A DNA stretch of 64,000 nt from Algoriphagus sp. AGSA1 (GTDB taxonomy: Bacteria > Bacteroidota > Bacteroidia > Cytophagales > Cyclobacteriaceae). Shown piece by piece: positions 45,567 to 54,673 of this stretch (position 1 is its first letter; each line of letters opens with the position of its first letter). The stretch spans positions 62,001-126,000 of the forward strand of contig NZ_JAJUWR010000008.1 of the NCBI RefSeq assembly GCF_021390545.1, written 5' to 3'. Below the pieces are notes generated by a model that worked only from the letters and a program-made list of their open reading frames with translations, did not search any database and had not been told where the DNA came from. The position numbers were made by a program, and so were the translations under genes.

Positions 45567-48500
45567 ATGAAAAGACGTGTACTGTTTAGTGTCGGATTAT
45601 TAATTTGTATGGTTTTCACCTCGTTGAAACCTATTGAGATATACCCCTTTCGCATATATCCCTATTTGCAAGTATATGGAAACAATAAGATTCAACTTAC
45701 ATGGTTTAGTAACTCGCTGGCAGAAAGTTCTATTAAGGTCATAGACGAAGAAGGAACAGTTATTTTCGTAGGTAAAGTTGACGCTGAGGCAGTTCCCGAT
45801 ATTTATTATACTTCACAGGAAAAAAATCAGAATATCAATGGGCTTGTGCAAGGAAGTTGGCTAGATACTGACCAGGTATTTCGATATAGATTTTATGTTG
45901 ATTTGCCGCAAGGACGTAAGGTGAACTATACGGTCACACTGTCAGACTCTGATTATTCTGGGTCATTTACCACTCCAAAATCTAAGTCCAACTGGGATAA
46001 AATTAGATTTATCGCCTTAGCAGATTCTGAAACAGATCCAAAAGGTCGGGTAACAAATAGAGCTTGGTATCCCGGACAGCCATTATTTCGTCCTTTTTCT
46101 AACCCTATTTTGTGGAAAGAAAAGTTTGGAACCACTACAGAGCAGGGTATAGAGTTCCTTAATTATTTTCTCACGGAGGAAAAAGGATATAATGAAAATC
46201 TAAAAATAGTAGATTCAAGAAATCCTGATTTTATACTGATGCCCGGAGACTTGGTTCAGGGAGGTGGATATCAGCCGGCTTGGGACGAGTTTTTCAGGCA
46301 TAATGCAGGTCAGGTTGGAAATGGATTGTCCAGATATGCGATTATTCCTGCGTTGGGAAACTGGGAAGCCTATGGCGGCATTAATGGCGGATATGGGACT
46401 AATGAAAAAGGTGAATTTATCCCTCTCGTGGGAAGGAAGCGTTTCCATACCTATTTTGAAACACCCACTGAAGACCCATTACAAAAGCATCGTCAAAGCT
46501 ACTACAGAGTAGATTATGGGCCAGTGACGATTTTGACTTTGGATTCCAGTAATGGTACACCAGACCAAACAGCCGCTGATTTCGAAGGACAACCAAAACT
46601 CACTGGGAAGCAATTTAGTGTGCCTGGCACAGATACTCAGGAGAACTATAATCAAGCACAATATAACGCTGCTGGAGGAAATGATTTAAGTGGTTTTGGG
46701 CCGGGCAGCGATCAATATATTTGGTTGGAGGAAAACCTTAAAGATGCCAGTGAAAGTGGGCAATTGATCTTTGTACAATACCACCACATCGCTTACTCCT
46801 CTGGAGAGCATGGTGTACCTATGAATCATGAGCTTTCTGTGGGGCAGGTAGGTACACCGATGCGGGTTCTCAATCCAATCTTGGAAAGATATGGTGTAAT
46901 AGCTGTTTTATCTGGGCATGATGAGTTGTTTGAAAGAAGTTTTGTAGATGAGGATGGGGACGGCAAGGGGATTATGTACTACGATGTAGGCGTAGCTGGG
47001 GATGGGATGCGGGGAGAGAAGAGAGACTGGTTCGGCAATCCATTCAATACACTGGATTATAATCAATACAGGAAATGGACTGCAGACCAAAGCGAACCAG
47101 AACAATGGGATTTGAGCGGTACGAATCCAGTCTTAACTGATGGCGGAAAACATTATGGGCATCTGGAAGTGAATTTAGAGAAAAGCGTGGAGGGAAATCA
47201 GGAATTTGCTTTAATCAAATTCACCCCGGTTTATGCTTTTCCGGTGATGGATCAAAATTACAACCTTCAAAGAATAGAGCGGAGAGTGTATAAGGATGAG
47301 GTGAGTATGAAAATTCCGTTACGCAAAGCCGTGTTTGTGCCAGAAGTAAAAGACTCAGTGTCGATATACCTGGACAATGATGGAAAAGCAAACCTAGCTT
47401 CAGCGGACTTTCTCAAAGATCAACCTGAAGAGGCAGCATCTTTCACTTTTACATCATCTCAAGGTTTTGAGTTTGATTGCAGGGATTTAGGGTTTAATCA
47501 AATCACTATCACCTCTACAAACACTAACTCAGGAGATAAATGGGATGATGAAGTCAGACTGTTTGTATTGGATACCATTAAACCTTATTTCACTTCAATA
47601 TCAAAGACTATTGAGTTTGACCCTGTGGTCGGCAAAGTTGAATTCAGTAAGGATGACTTTGCCGATATTGATATTCAGGATAATTGTTCGGGAGATTATG
47701 GTATATCGTTTGGTAGATCCACGACTATAACCTGTGCTGATTTGCAGGAATTTTATGCAAAAGGAAGACTGGATGTTGATATCACTGTTTCGGACGAATC
47801 TAATAATGAATATACTGTACGCTCATTCATTACACTCAATGTCGTTGAATCGGCCAAGGTTTCAGTGACTGCCACTACAGAATCCCATGATGGTGATGCT
47901 GTGAAATTAACGTTAGGTTCAGAGTTCCCTTTTGAGGTAATAGGTTGGTATAGAGAAGAAGGGCTGATATCGTCCAGTTCTGATAAGCAGTTTACAGTAA
48001 CCAAATCAGGTGTTTATAAAGCCAAACTTCTTCCAGTGAATGGCTGTGAGGTATTTTCTAAATCAATTGAAGTGATTGTTGATGGGGGTATCGAATGGCC
48101 TTCTGTGAAGGAGAAAACGGAACTGGAACTTCTTAAAGACGGTAAGGCAATTTTAAAGCCTGAACAAGTGTTTACTAAGTGGCCAATTGGTTCAGGGTTC
48201 ACAGTAGAGTTGAGTAAATCTGTTTTTACCTGTGAAGACCTTTGGTCAAATTCAGTAGTTGTAAAGACAACTGACTCAAAGGGGACAGTTGCTGAAGAGG
48301 AAATTGAGGTGATAGTCAGGGATAGATCAAATCCTGTCCTAATCACCAAAAACGTAGAGGCAGTTGTTGATTTGTCCATAGGTAAAATAGAATTGAATCC
48401 AGAGGATTTTATAGCTTCTGTTGAAGATAACTGTGGAATCAAAGAAGTGAAGCTTAGCAGACAGTCTGTGGGCTGTGAAGATATAGGAAAGGAGATAACA

Positions 48501-49304
48501 GTAGAAGTGGGGGCTTTCGATATTGCAGGGAATGTCATGCAGAAACTAGCCAAAGTGGCTGTGAAATCTACCAATTCTAGGCCTGTGACAGTTAGTGGCC
48601 CTGTATCTATCTGTATTGGTAATGATCAAACACTCACACTGGAGTCCCAAGCCGATTTTGAAGTGATAAGATGGAGAAGGAATGGAACTGATATCAGTGG
48701 TTCCACAGACAAAAGCTTAGTAATAGAAGAGGGAGGAAGCTACCATGCTATTGTAAGATTTGCGGGTGGATGTCTTTTCGAAACAGGGAAATTCGAAGTG
48801 GAAACAATAGCAAAACCAAATGGAGAAATCGAGGAAGATGGAAATATCCTGAGGGCACCGGATGGAGAATTTACATATAAGTGGTTTAAAAATGATGTTG
48901 AAATCTCAGGGGCAACTTCCAGAACTCTGGAAGTACACGCTATGGGAGAGTATGCGGTGGAATTGACCAATACCGCTGGTTGTACCGCACGACTTGCTGC
49001 GGTGACAGTGACTATTTCAGGAATACTGCAGCCAGGAATTATACTTTCGGAAGAACTCAAAATCTATCCTAACCCTGCCTCTTCCCAAGTGGAGGTGCAA
49101 GCATTGGGTGATCTGGAATTTGCGGAAAATAACCTTAGGATCTATAATTCTTCAGGTAAAGACGTAAGTTCCATCATAGAAATCATCCGACAAAGCCCAA
49201 GCGCGGTTACATTAGGCATCTCACGATTAGCGGCAGGAACCTATGTGATTTTGGTGGAGAGTCAGGAAAACCGCATGTTTGTTGGGAAGTTGATGAAGAG
49301 ATAA
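45567..49304 (+). CDS. Large secreted metallophosphoesterase-like protein with T9SS sorting domain
   Basis: A 1245-residue protein with a signal peptide (MKRRVLFSVGLLICMVFTSL). Then a fibronectin-like N-terminal domain (about 28-140), a purple acid phosphatase-like phosphoesterase domain (about 145-500), several Ig/HYR-like beta repeats (about 590-1150), and a C-terminal T9SS type A sorting domain (about 1165-1245: ELKIYPNPASSQVEV...GTYVILVESQ). The metal-ligand motifs are altered: GNH(E) reads ALGNWE and GHxH reads SGHDE, although MPGD, QYHH and an Asp in ALADSE remain. It is expected at the cell surface or in the medium. Confidence 0.82.
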   Translation: MKRRVLFSVGLLICMVFTSLKPIEIYPFRIYPYLQVYGNNKIQLTWFSNSLAESSIKVIDEEGTVIFVGKVDAEAVPDIYYTSQEKNQNINGLVQGSWLDTDQVFRYRFYVDLPQGRKVNYTVTLSDSDYSGSFTTPKSKSNWDKIRFIALADSETDPKGRVTNRAWYPGQPLFRPFSNPILWKEKFGTTTEQGIEFLNYFLTEEKGYNENLKIVDSRNPDFILMPGDLVQGGGYQPAWDEFFRHNAGQVGNGLSRYAIIPALGNWEAYGGINGGYGTNEKGEFIPLVGRKRFHTYFETPTEDPLQKHRQSYYRVDYGPVTILTLDSSNGTPDQTAADFEGQPKLTGKQFSVPGTDTQENYNQAQYNAAGGNDLSGFGPGSDQYIWLEENLKDASESGQLIFVQYHHIAYSSGEHGVPMNHELSVGQVGTPMRVLNPILERYGVIAVLSGHDELFERSFVDEDGDGKGIMYYDVGVAGDGMRGEKRDWFGNPFNTLDYNQYRKWTADQSEPEQWDLSGTNPVLTDGGKHYGHLEVNLEKSVEGNQEFALIKFTPVYAFPVMDQNYNLQRIERRVYKDEVSMKIPLRKAVFVPEVKDSVSIYLDNDGKANLASADFLKDQPEEAASFTFTSSQGFEFDCRDLGFNQITITSTNTNSGDKWDDEVRLFVLDTIKPYFTSISKTIEFDPVVGKVEFSKDDFADIDIQDNCSGDYGISFGRSTTITCADLQEFYAKGRLDVDITVSDESNNEYTVRSFITLNVVESAKVSVTATTESHDGDAVKLTLGSEFPFEVIGWYREEGLISSSSDKQFTVTKSGVYKAKLLPVNGCEVFSKSIEVIVDGGIEWPSVKEKTELELLKDGKAILKPEQVFTKWPIGSGFTVELSKSVFTCEDLWSNSVVVKTTDSKGTVAEEEIEVIVRDRSNPVLITKNVEAVVDLSIGKIELNPEDFIASVEDNCGIKEVKLSRQSVGCEDIGKEITVEVGAFDIAGNVMQKLAKVAVKSTNSRPVTVSGPVSICIGNDQTLTLESQADFEVIRWRRNGTDISGSTDKSLVIEEGGSYHAIVRFAGGCLFETGKFEVETIAKPNGEIEEDGNILRAPDGEFTYKWFKNDVEISGATSRTLEVHAMGEYAVELTNTAGCTARLAAVTVTISGILQPGIILSEELKIYPNPASSQVEVQALGDLEFAENNLRIYNSSGKDVSSIIEIIRQSPSAVTLGISRLAAGTYVILVESQENRMFVGKLMKR

Positions 49305-49343
49305 GGAATTCAAATCTGCAGTTCGTCTTAAATTCTGTTTTGA

Positions 49344-49380
49344 TTTCCCGCAGATAGACGCAGAAAAGGTCGCAGATTCC
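49344..49380 (+). repeat. Dispersed cgcagat-type repeat, half copy
   Basis: Reads ttcccgcagatagacgcaga and aaaggtcgcagattcc, similar to the arms of the inverted repeat at 13421-13549. It is in the short gap between the phosphoesterase gene and the DUF1801 gene. Confidence 0.55.
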
Positions 49381-49416
49381 AAGCAGATGATTTGAAATCA
49401 AAGTGCTGATAGTAAT

Positions 49417-49749
49417 TTATTTAACTAGCTGTTGGGTCCAATTTCGGATGATTTCCGGTTGTAAGTCATCCAGTCTTTTTAGCTTAATATGACGCATATC
49501 TTTCCCAGTTCCCTCTAAAAGATTTCTGTGCTCTTTTATTTTTTCATAATTAAAAAAACCAAAAGTCAGATGTGCTTTTGAAGTTTTGAAATATGCAAAG
49601 TCCGAATCAGTGGAAAAAACCGGTCTGCTCCACTTAAAGTTTTCTACAACGGAAGGAACTTCCTTATGAATTATTAACCGGATTGCTTCCATGATCTTTC
49701 GTTGTTCTTCTGTTGCTTCAGAAATGTACTTTGTTACTTGCTCTTCCAT
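49417..49749 (-). CDS. DUF1801 (YdhG-like) domain protein
   Basis: A 110-residue soluble protein. It starts MEEQVTKYISEATEEQRKIM, and KWSRPVFSTDSDFAYF with LTFGFFNYEKI matches DUF1801. No catalytic role is known to me. An upstream in-frame Met at 49758 adds three residues and cannot be excluded. Confidence 0.8.
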   Translation of the reverse strand: MEEQVTKYISEATEEQRKIMEAIRLIIHKEVPSVVENFKWSRPVFSTDSDFAYFKTSKAHLTFGFFNYEKIKEHRNLLEGTGKDMRHIKLKRLDDLQPEIIRNWTQQLVK

Positions 49750-49862
49750 TCTAATCATGTTTTTGGTTTTACATAGCCCAAGCAATTTGGGGCTTTGCGG
49801 TTTGGGGGAGTTTCGGAGTACCCCAGGGGATGCACTGATTTTAACTGTTTGGGCTTATGTTG

Positions 49863-50348
49863 TTAGAGATTTTCAGTCATCTTACCCAAATTGATTTTCT
49901 CACCTTTCGAAAACGTAAGTTCTCTTACAAATTCCATATTGCCCCAGAGATAATCATTCCCTTTTAGCCATTTTGTAAACCTCATTCTTGAGTTTAATTT
50001 TTTCATTTCTATGTCAGTTGCTTTTCGTTTTTCTCCAAGCTGTCCGTAAAGTTTAATGGCAGGATAACCGGTAAATTGACCTTTGAATAAGGATGTCAAC
50101 CAGAAGGAGGTGCTACTGTTTACACCCAAAACACAAATATTTTTGTTGTTCTTACTATTTGAGGGAAGTTTTGTGAGGAATTTTTCAAAGTAAAAACCCG
50201 TCTGATCCCTGTTTAGAAATAATGAGCCTATAGGCGTTACAGTCGGATTGTCGTCTTTGTCAACCGAACCAATTGATACGTGAAAATTTGTCCTAAAACT
50301 TTTGTTGAAATGATTTCTTATTTCCGGCCAATGTTTTTGAATGTCCAT
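49863..50348 (-). CDS. PNPOx-like split-barrel protein
   Basis: A 161-residue protein of the pyridoxamine 5'-phosphate oxidase-like (flavin-binding split barrel) superfamily. FHVSIGSVDKDDNPTVTPIG and IKLYGQLGEKRKAT fit the fold. Whether it binds FMN, F420 or heme cannot be said. It could detoxify small molecules or store a cofactor. Confidence 0.7.
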   Translation of the reverse strand: MDIQKHWPEIRNHFNKSFRTNFHVSIGSVDKDDNPTVTPIGSLFLNRDQTGFYFEKFLTKLPSNSKNNKNICVLGVNSSTSFWLTSLFKGQFTGYPAIKLYGQLGEKRKATDIEMKKLNSRMRFTKWLKGNDYLWGNMEFVRELTFSKGEKINLGKMTENL

Positions 50349-50379
50349 TTTAAATGCTGATTTGTTGATAAAATCCCCA

Positions 50380-50423
50380 CTCGCACCCTCTGCGTCACCC
50401 TCCGTGCCCTCTGCGGTTAAAAA
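50380..50423 (-). repeat. Dispersed intergenic repeat, copy 2
   Basis: The reverse complement reads tttttaaccgcagagggcac followed by ggagggtgacgcagagggtg, aligning with 2361-2404. It lies between the PNPOx-like gene and the acyl-CoA dehydrogenase gene. Confidence 0.7.
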
Positions 50424-50432
50424 CCCAAAACC

Positions 50433-51638
50433 TCACACAAAAGCCGGGATCCCAGTAATCTCCTGACCAAGAATCAGCAAGTGGATATCATGTGTTCCTT
50501 CGTAGGTAATCACTGATTCCAGGTTCATCATATGGCGCATGATAGGATATTCCCCGGTGATTCCCATACCGCCATGGATCTGTCTGGCTTCCCGGGCGAT
50601 ATTGAGCGCCATTTCCACATTGTTCCGTTTGGCCATGGAGATATGGACAGTCTTGGCTTTGCCTACATTCATCATTTTACCTACTTTCCAGGCAAGTAAT
50701 TGGGCTTTGGTAATTTCGGTGAGCATTTCGGATAGTTTCTTCTGTACCAGTTGAAAACTTGCGATGGGTTTGCCGAATTGGATACGTTCAGCGGCATATT
50801 TTCTGGCTGACTCATAACAGTCCATGGCAGCGCCTATCGCCCCCCAAGCGATTCCAAATCGGGCCGAATCCAGGCACATCAGTGGGGCTCCCAAGCCGGA
50901 TTTGCCAGGAAGTAGATTCTCCTTTGGTACTTTCACATTATCAAAGACCAATTCTCCGGTGCAGGAAGCACGGAGGGACCACTTGCCATGGGTTTCTGGG
51001 GTAGAAAATCCTTCCATTCCTCGCTCCACGATCAAACCGTGGATTCTGCCTTCCTCATTCTTTGCCCAGACTACTGCAATATCCGCTTCGGGAGAGTTGG
51101 AAATCCACATTTTGGCACCATTCAGCAAGTAATGATCTCCCATATCTTTGAAGTTGGTGACCATGCCGCTAGGGTTGGAACCATGATCAGGCTCGGTCAA
51201 TCCGAAGCAGCCCAGCATTTCTCCTGAGGCCAGTTTTGGCAGGTATTTGTTTCGCTGCTCCTCTGAACCGAATTTATAGATAGGATACATCACTAGGGAA
51301 CCTTGCACAGAAGCCGTCGAGCGCATGCCCGAGTCACCACGCTCAATCTCCTGCATGATCAACCCGTAGGAAATGTAATCCAAGCCACCGCCGCCATACT
51401 GCTCAGGAATCTGCGGCCCGAAAGCTCCCACATCACCGAATTTTTTGACTATTTCGTTAGGGAAGTAGGCCTTTTGTGCCCAATCTTCTATGTAGGGGGA
51501 GATCTCTTTTTTGACAAAATCCCGGATGGAAGTTCTGATCAATTTATGCTCATCTGTAAGCAAATCATCCAGGTCTAAAAAATCAACACCTTCGAAGGTA
51601 TCCTGCTTTAATGACTTTCGTATTTCAACTGACTCCAT
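50433..51638 (-). CDS. Glutaryl-CoA dehydrogenase (acyl-CoA dehydrogenase family)
   Basis: FAD enzyme that oxidises and decarboxylates glutaryl-CoA to crotonyl-CoA in lysine and tryptophan breakdown. The 401 residues closely follow glutaryl-CoA dehydrogenases: EIERGDSGMRSTASVQGSLV (Arg that binds the glutaryl carboxylate), GCFGLTEPDHGSNPSGM, SCTGELVFDNVKVPKENLLP and the catalytic Glu in TYEGTHDIHLLILGQEITG. It is divergent from the tryptophan dioxygenase gene. Confidence 0.88.
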   Translation of the reverse strand: MESVEIRKSLKQDTFEGVDFLDLDDLLTDEHKLIRTSIRDFVKKEISPYIEDWAQKAYFPNEIVKKFGDVGAFGPQIPEQYGGGGLDYISYGLIMQEIERGDSGMRSTASVQGSLVMYPIYKFGSEEQRNKYLPKLASGEMLGCFGLTEPDHGSNPSGMVTNFKDMGDHYLLNGAKMWISNSPEADIAVVWAKNEEGRIHGLIVERGMEGFSTPETHGKWSLRASCTGELVFDNVKVPKENLLPGKSGLGAPLMCLDSARFGIAWGAIGAAMDCYESARKYAAERIQFGKPIASFQLVQKKLSEMLTEITKAQLLAWKVGKMMNVGKAKTVHISMAKRNNVEMALNIAREARQIHGGMGITGEYPIMRHMMNLESVITYEGTHDIHLLILGQEITGIPAFV

Positions 51639-51952
51639 GTTATTTTTGGTTTATTAAAATGAATCTGTGACTTTTGTCGGGAATTTAACCCGCATTTTGC
51701 ATTAAGTTTCGTTGTAGCCTGTCCCGATTTTTATCGGGGAGGGCTGTAATTACAGGAGAATCAGGCTGTTTTGAGACTGAATCATAGCAACAACTACGGT
51801 GAAGTCGAAAACAGTAACATAATGACTGGTTTTGAGGTAATTCCAGCCCGTAATAGAAAGGTCAATGCATAATTCGGGTTTTAAGCTCCCACCTTGATTC
51901 TAATTAACCAGAAATGGGGGTAAAATACTATCAATTCGTTTAAAAAATACAA
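51639..51952. other. Divergent promoter region with a hairpin
   Basis: 314 bases between glutaryl-CoA dehydrogenase (minus) and tryptophan dioxygenase (plus). It contains a strong hairpin at 51716-51745 and a second small palindrome ctgtaattacag (51744-51755). No gene seen. It must hold the promoters of both genes. Confidence 0.55.
51716..51745. repeat. REP-like hairpin
   Basis: agcc (51716-51719) with ggct (51742-51745) flank the perfect inner stem cccgat (51723-51728) and atcggg (51733-51738) with a 4-base T loop. The ccgatttttatcgg core has the look of a common Bacteroidota intergenic palindrome. Without a T tail it is not an obvious terminator. Confidence 0.55.
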
Positions 51953-52921
51953 ATGGTGGAGTCCCGGTTTGATCCAAAAATATTAGAGAAAATAGAGCAG
52001 CTTCAGGGGAAGTTTAAAGCATCAGGCCAGGATCTGCTGTCCTATTTGGAAGGTCTGTTGTATTCGGATTATCTTACCTATTGGGATTATATCAATTTGG
52101 ATGTATTGCTGTCATTGCAGCAGCCCAAAACATCTTTCAAGGATGAGAAAATCTTTATCATTTATCATCAGATCACTGAGTTGTATTTTAAGCTGATTAT
52201 CTCCGAGATTGAACAAGTAGCGGATGAGCCTTCGGTCACTGATGGATTTTTAAAAGAGAAATTGCATCGGATCAATATGTACTTTGATCAGTTGATCAAT
52301 TCATTTGCTGTGATGTGGAAAGGAATGGAGCGAGAGCAGTTTCTTAAGTTCCGGATGTCCTTACTTCCATCCAGTGGGTTTCAAAGTGCCCAATACCGGG
52401 AAATAGAACTGATGTCCTGTGATGCGTTTAATCTCCTGGCACTGAATAAAAGAGCTGATCCTGATTTTCATACGCCTACCGACGAGATCTTTGAAAATCT
52501 GTATTGGCAGCAGGGAGCAATCGAACTGGCTACCGGGGAAAAGACACTTACCCTCAAAAACTTCGAAGCCAAATATGGCAAGAGATTAATGGAGCTGATC
52601 GATTCATACCGCAGAAAAAATATCTGGCAGAAATATATAAGTATTGGAAATCCTTCCGATGAACTGGTAGAGTTGATGAGGCAATTTGATCTGAAGGCGA
52701 ATGTTTTCTGGCCTTTGGCACATTATAAATCCGCTGTAAGGTATCTTCAGAGGGATCCTGTGGATATCGCGGCTACCGGAGGGACAAACTGGCAGAAATA
52801 TCTCCCTCCACGATTCCAAAAGGTGATTTTTTACCCTGATTTATGGTCTGAATCCGAGCGGGAAGAATGGGGTAAAGGCTGGGTGGTCAAGGAGATTTTT
52901 GGGGAGGATTATAAGGTATAA
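51953..52921 (+). CDS. Tryptophan 2,3-dioxygenase family protein
   Basis: A 322-residue heme dioxygenase, first step of the kynurenine route. KIFIIYHQITELYFKLIISE and the SLLPSSGFQSAQYREIELMS block match the TDO signature (xRxSxLPSSGFQSxQYR), and the probable heme His is in FWPLAHYKSAVRYL. The C-terminal GGTNWQKYLPPRFQKVIF differs from classical TDO (GGTSG), so it is a divergent branch. Paired divergently with glutaryl-CoA dehydrogenase. Confidence 0.85.
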   Translation: MVESRFDPKILEKIEQLQGKFKASGQDLLSYLEGLLYSDYLTYWDYINLDVLLSLQQPKTSFKDEKIFIIYHQITELYFKLIISEIEQVADEPSVTDGFLKEKLHRINMYFDQLINSFAVMWKGMEREQFLKFRMSLLPSSGFQSAQYREIELMSCDAFNLLALNKRADPDFHTPTDEIFENLYWQQGAIELATGEKTLTLKNFEAKYGKRLMELIDSYRRKNIWQKYISIGNPSDELVELMRQFDLKANVFWPLAHYKSAVRYLQRDPVDIAATGGTNWQKYLPPRFQKVIFYPDLWSESEREEWGKGWVVKEIFGEDYKV

Positions 52922-53047
52922 GAGAAATATGGCTTATTAGTTAGTAGGACTGCTGCTGGTATTCCCTGTTAGGGCTTGATTGTAATCCTAGATTTCTAAT
53001 TCCAGAATTTTACTGGCATCTTAGTAAATCAAGTGAAATCAAGATTC

Positions 53048-54436
53048 ATGAGCAAAAAAACTGATTTGTCACAAGGAAGTTTGATACGGAGCCTTTTTAC
53101 CTTGGCATGGCCAATTATCATGGCCAATATACTCCAAACTGCCTATCAGCTGATCGATACTTTCTGGCTGGGAAGACTTGGGGCAAATGCCGTGGCGGCT
53201 GTCAGCATAAGTTTTCCGATTCTGTTTCTAGTCCTATCTCTTGGGGCAGGCCTGACGCTGGCAGGTACGGTGATCGTATCCCAGTTCAAGGGTGCAGAGG
53301 ATGCTAAAATGATTGACTTTGCATCTTCCCAGACTGTATTTGTTGTTTTTTTGATTTCGATATTTTTGGCTATAGTAGGATATTTCTCAGCGTCTCCATT
53401 GATGAGTTTGGTAGGGGCAGGGCCGGAAATATTGGAAGATTCGGTCACTTATTTTAAAGTTTCGTCTTTTGGCTTTGTATTCCTCTTTTTGTTTTTCGTT
53501 TTCCAATCCTTGATGAGAGGAATAGGCAATGTACTGTTGCCTATGTACATAGTCTTTGGCACGGTACTGCTGAATTTGGTGCTGGATCCCCTGTTTATTT
53601 TTGGCTATGGAAGTATAGCAGGCTTTGGGGTAGCAGGTGCGGCTATTGCCAGTATTGTCACTCAGGGTTTGTCCGCGGCGGCGGGGCTTTTTATACTCTT
53701 TAGGGGAAGGGAGGGAATCAAAATAAAGTTAAAGAACATGAGGCCTCAGTTTACCTGGGTTAAGCGTCTGTTTGAATTGGGTATCCCGGCGAGTTTGGAG
53801 CAGTCCTCCAGAGCAGCAGCCATGACAGTGATGGTGATGCTGGTGACAAGCTATGGAAGTGAAATAGTGGCAGCATATGGGATAGGGGCGAGGATTCTAA
53901 GTTTGGTCATCGTGCCAGCACTTGGGATGGGAATAGCCACGACTACTTTAATTGGTCAGAACATCGGTGCGGGCCAGATCAAACGAGCGGAAAAGATAGG
54001 TGACCTGAGCGCTACCGTTGCTTTTTTTGGACTTACAGCGGTAGGCCTGATGTTGTTTCTGTTTGCGGAGACGCTGACAGCTTTTTTTGTCCCGAACGAT
54101 CCCCAAGTAATCAAGGATGGTGCAAGGTTTATCAAAATTATGAGTCTTAGCTTCGGTCTTCTGGGGGTACAACAAGTATTGAACGGGGTGTTCAACGGTA
54201 GCCGTTTTACCCAGGCGTCCATGTTGATTTCCATCTTTAGTCTATGGGTGGTCCGCTTTCCGGTAGCTTTTGTGCTCTCCCATAAAACTGACCTGGGTTT
54301 TGAAGGTATCTGGTGGGCATTTCCGATTTCCAACCTGGTCGCTGCACTTGTCGCGTTCTCTTACTACAAAACCGGGTATTGGAAAATCAGAACCTTCCGC
54401 AACAGAAAACAATGGTTGGAGTCAGGATTAGGTTAG
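53048..54436 (+). CDS. MATE-family efflux transporter (first of two)
   Basis: A 462-residue inner-membrane exporter with 12 helices (opening LSQGSLIRSLFTLAWPIIMA). Typical MATE blocks are present in both halves, for example GLGANAVAAVSISFPILFLV and GMGIATTTLIGQNIGAGQIK. Substrate, possibly a cationic drug or metabolite, and coupling ion are unknown. Start ATG at 53048; the GTG at 53033 is less likely. A second MATE gene follows after about 240 bases. Confidence 0.9.
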   Translation: MSKKTDLSQGSLIRSLFTLAWPIIMANILQTAYQLIDTFWLGRLGANAVAAVSISFPILFLVLSLGAGLTLAGTVIVSQFKGAEDAKMIDFASSQTVFVVFLISIFLAIVGYFSASPLMSLVGAGPEILEDSVTYFKVSSFGFVFLFLFFVFQSLMRGIGNVLLPMYIVFGTVLLNLVLDPLFIFGYGSIAGFGVAGAAIASIVTQGLSAAAGLFILFRGREGIKIKLKNMRPQFTWVKRLFELGIPASLEQSSRAAAMTVMVMLVTSYGSEIVAAYGIGARILSLVIVPALGMGIATTTLIGQNIGAGQIKRAEKIGDLSATVAFFGLTAVGLMLFLFAETLTAFFVPNDPQVIKDGARFIKIMSLSFGLLGVQQVLNGVFNGSRFTQASMLISIFSLWVVRFPVAFVLSHKTDLGFEGIWWAFPISNLVAALVAFSYYKTGYWKIRTFRNRKQWLESGLG

Positions 54437-54673
54437 GTAAATTGTTTTGCCATCGCCTTAATCGTATCTGAGAAAAACGCCAAAGTGTGGAAAGAGCTCG
54501 GAGGCCAATAAATTCCTGACTTCTATAGCTACAATGCTCTGATAAGAATGGAACTAAGGGTGAAAAACGACAAAATGTGTCTGATATGCGATTGGTAGTT
54601 CTTTATTAGCTGAAGAGGTTTTTGGATGAGCGGAAAATTAACTTTCTTCGCCTTCGTAATTTTTGTAAACACA
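54437..54673. other. Spacer between the two MATE genes
   Basis: 237 bases without a clear gene, repeat or terminator. The second MATE gene could be reached by read-through or have its own promoter here. Confidence 0.4.
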
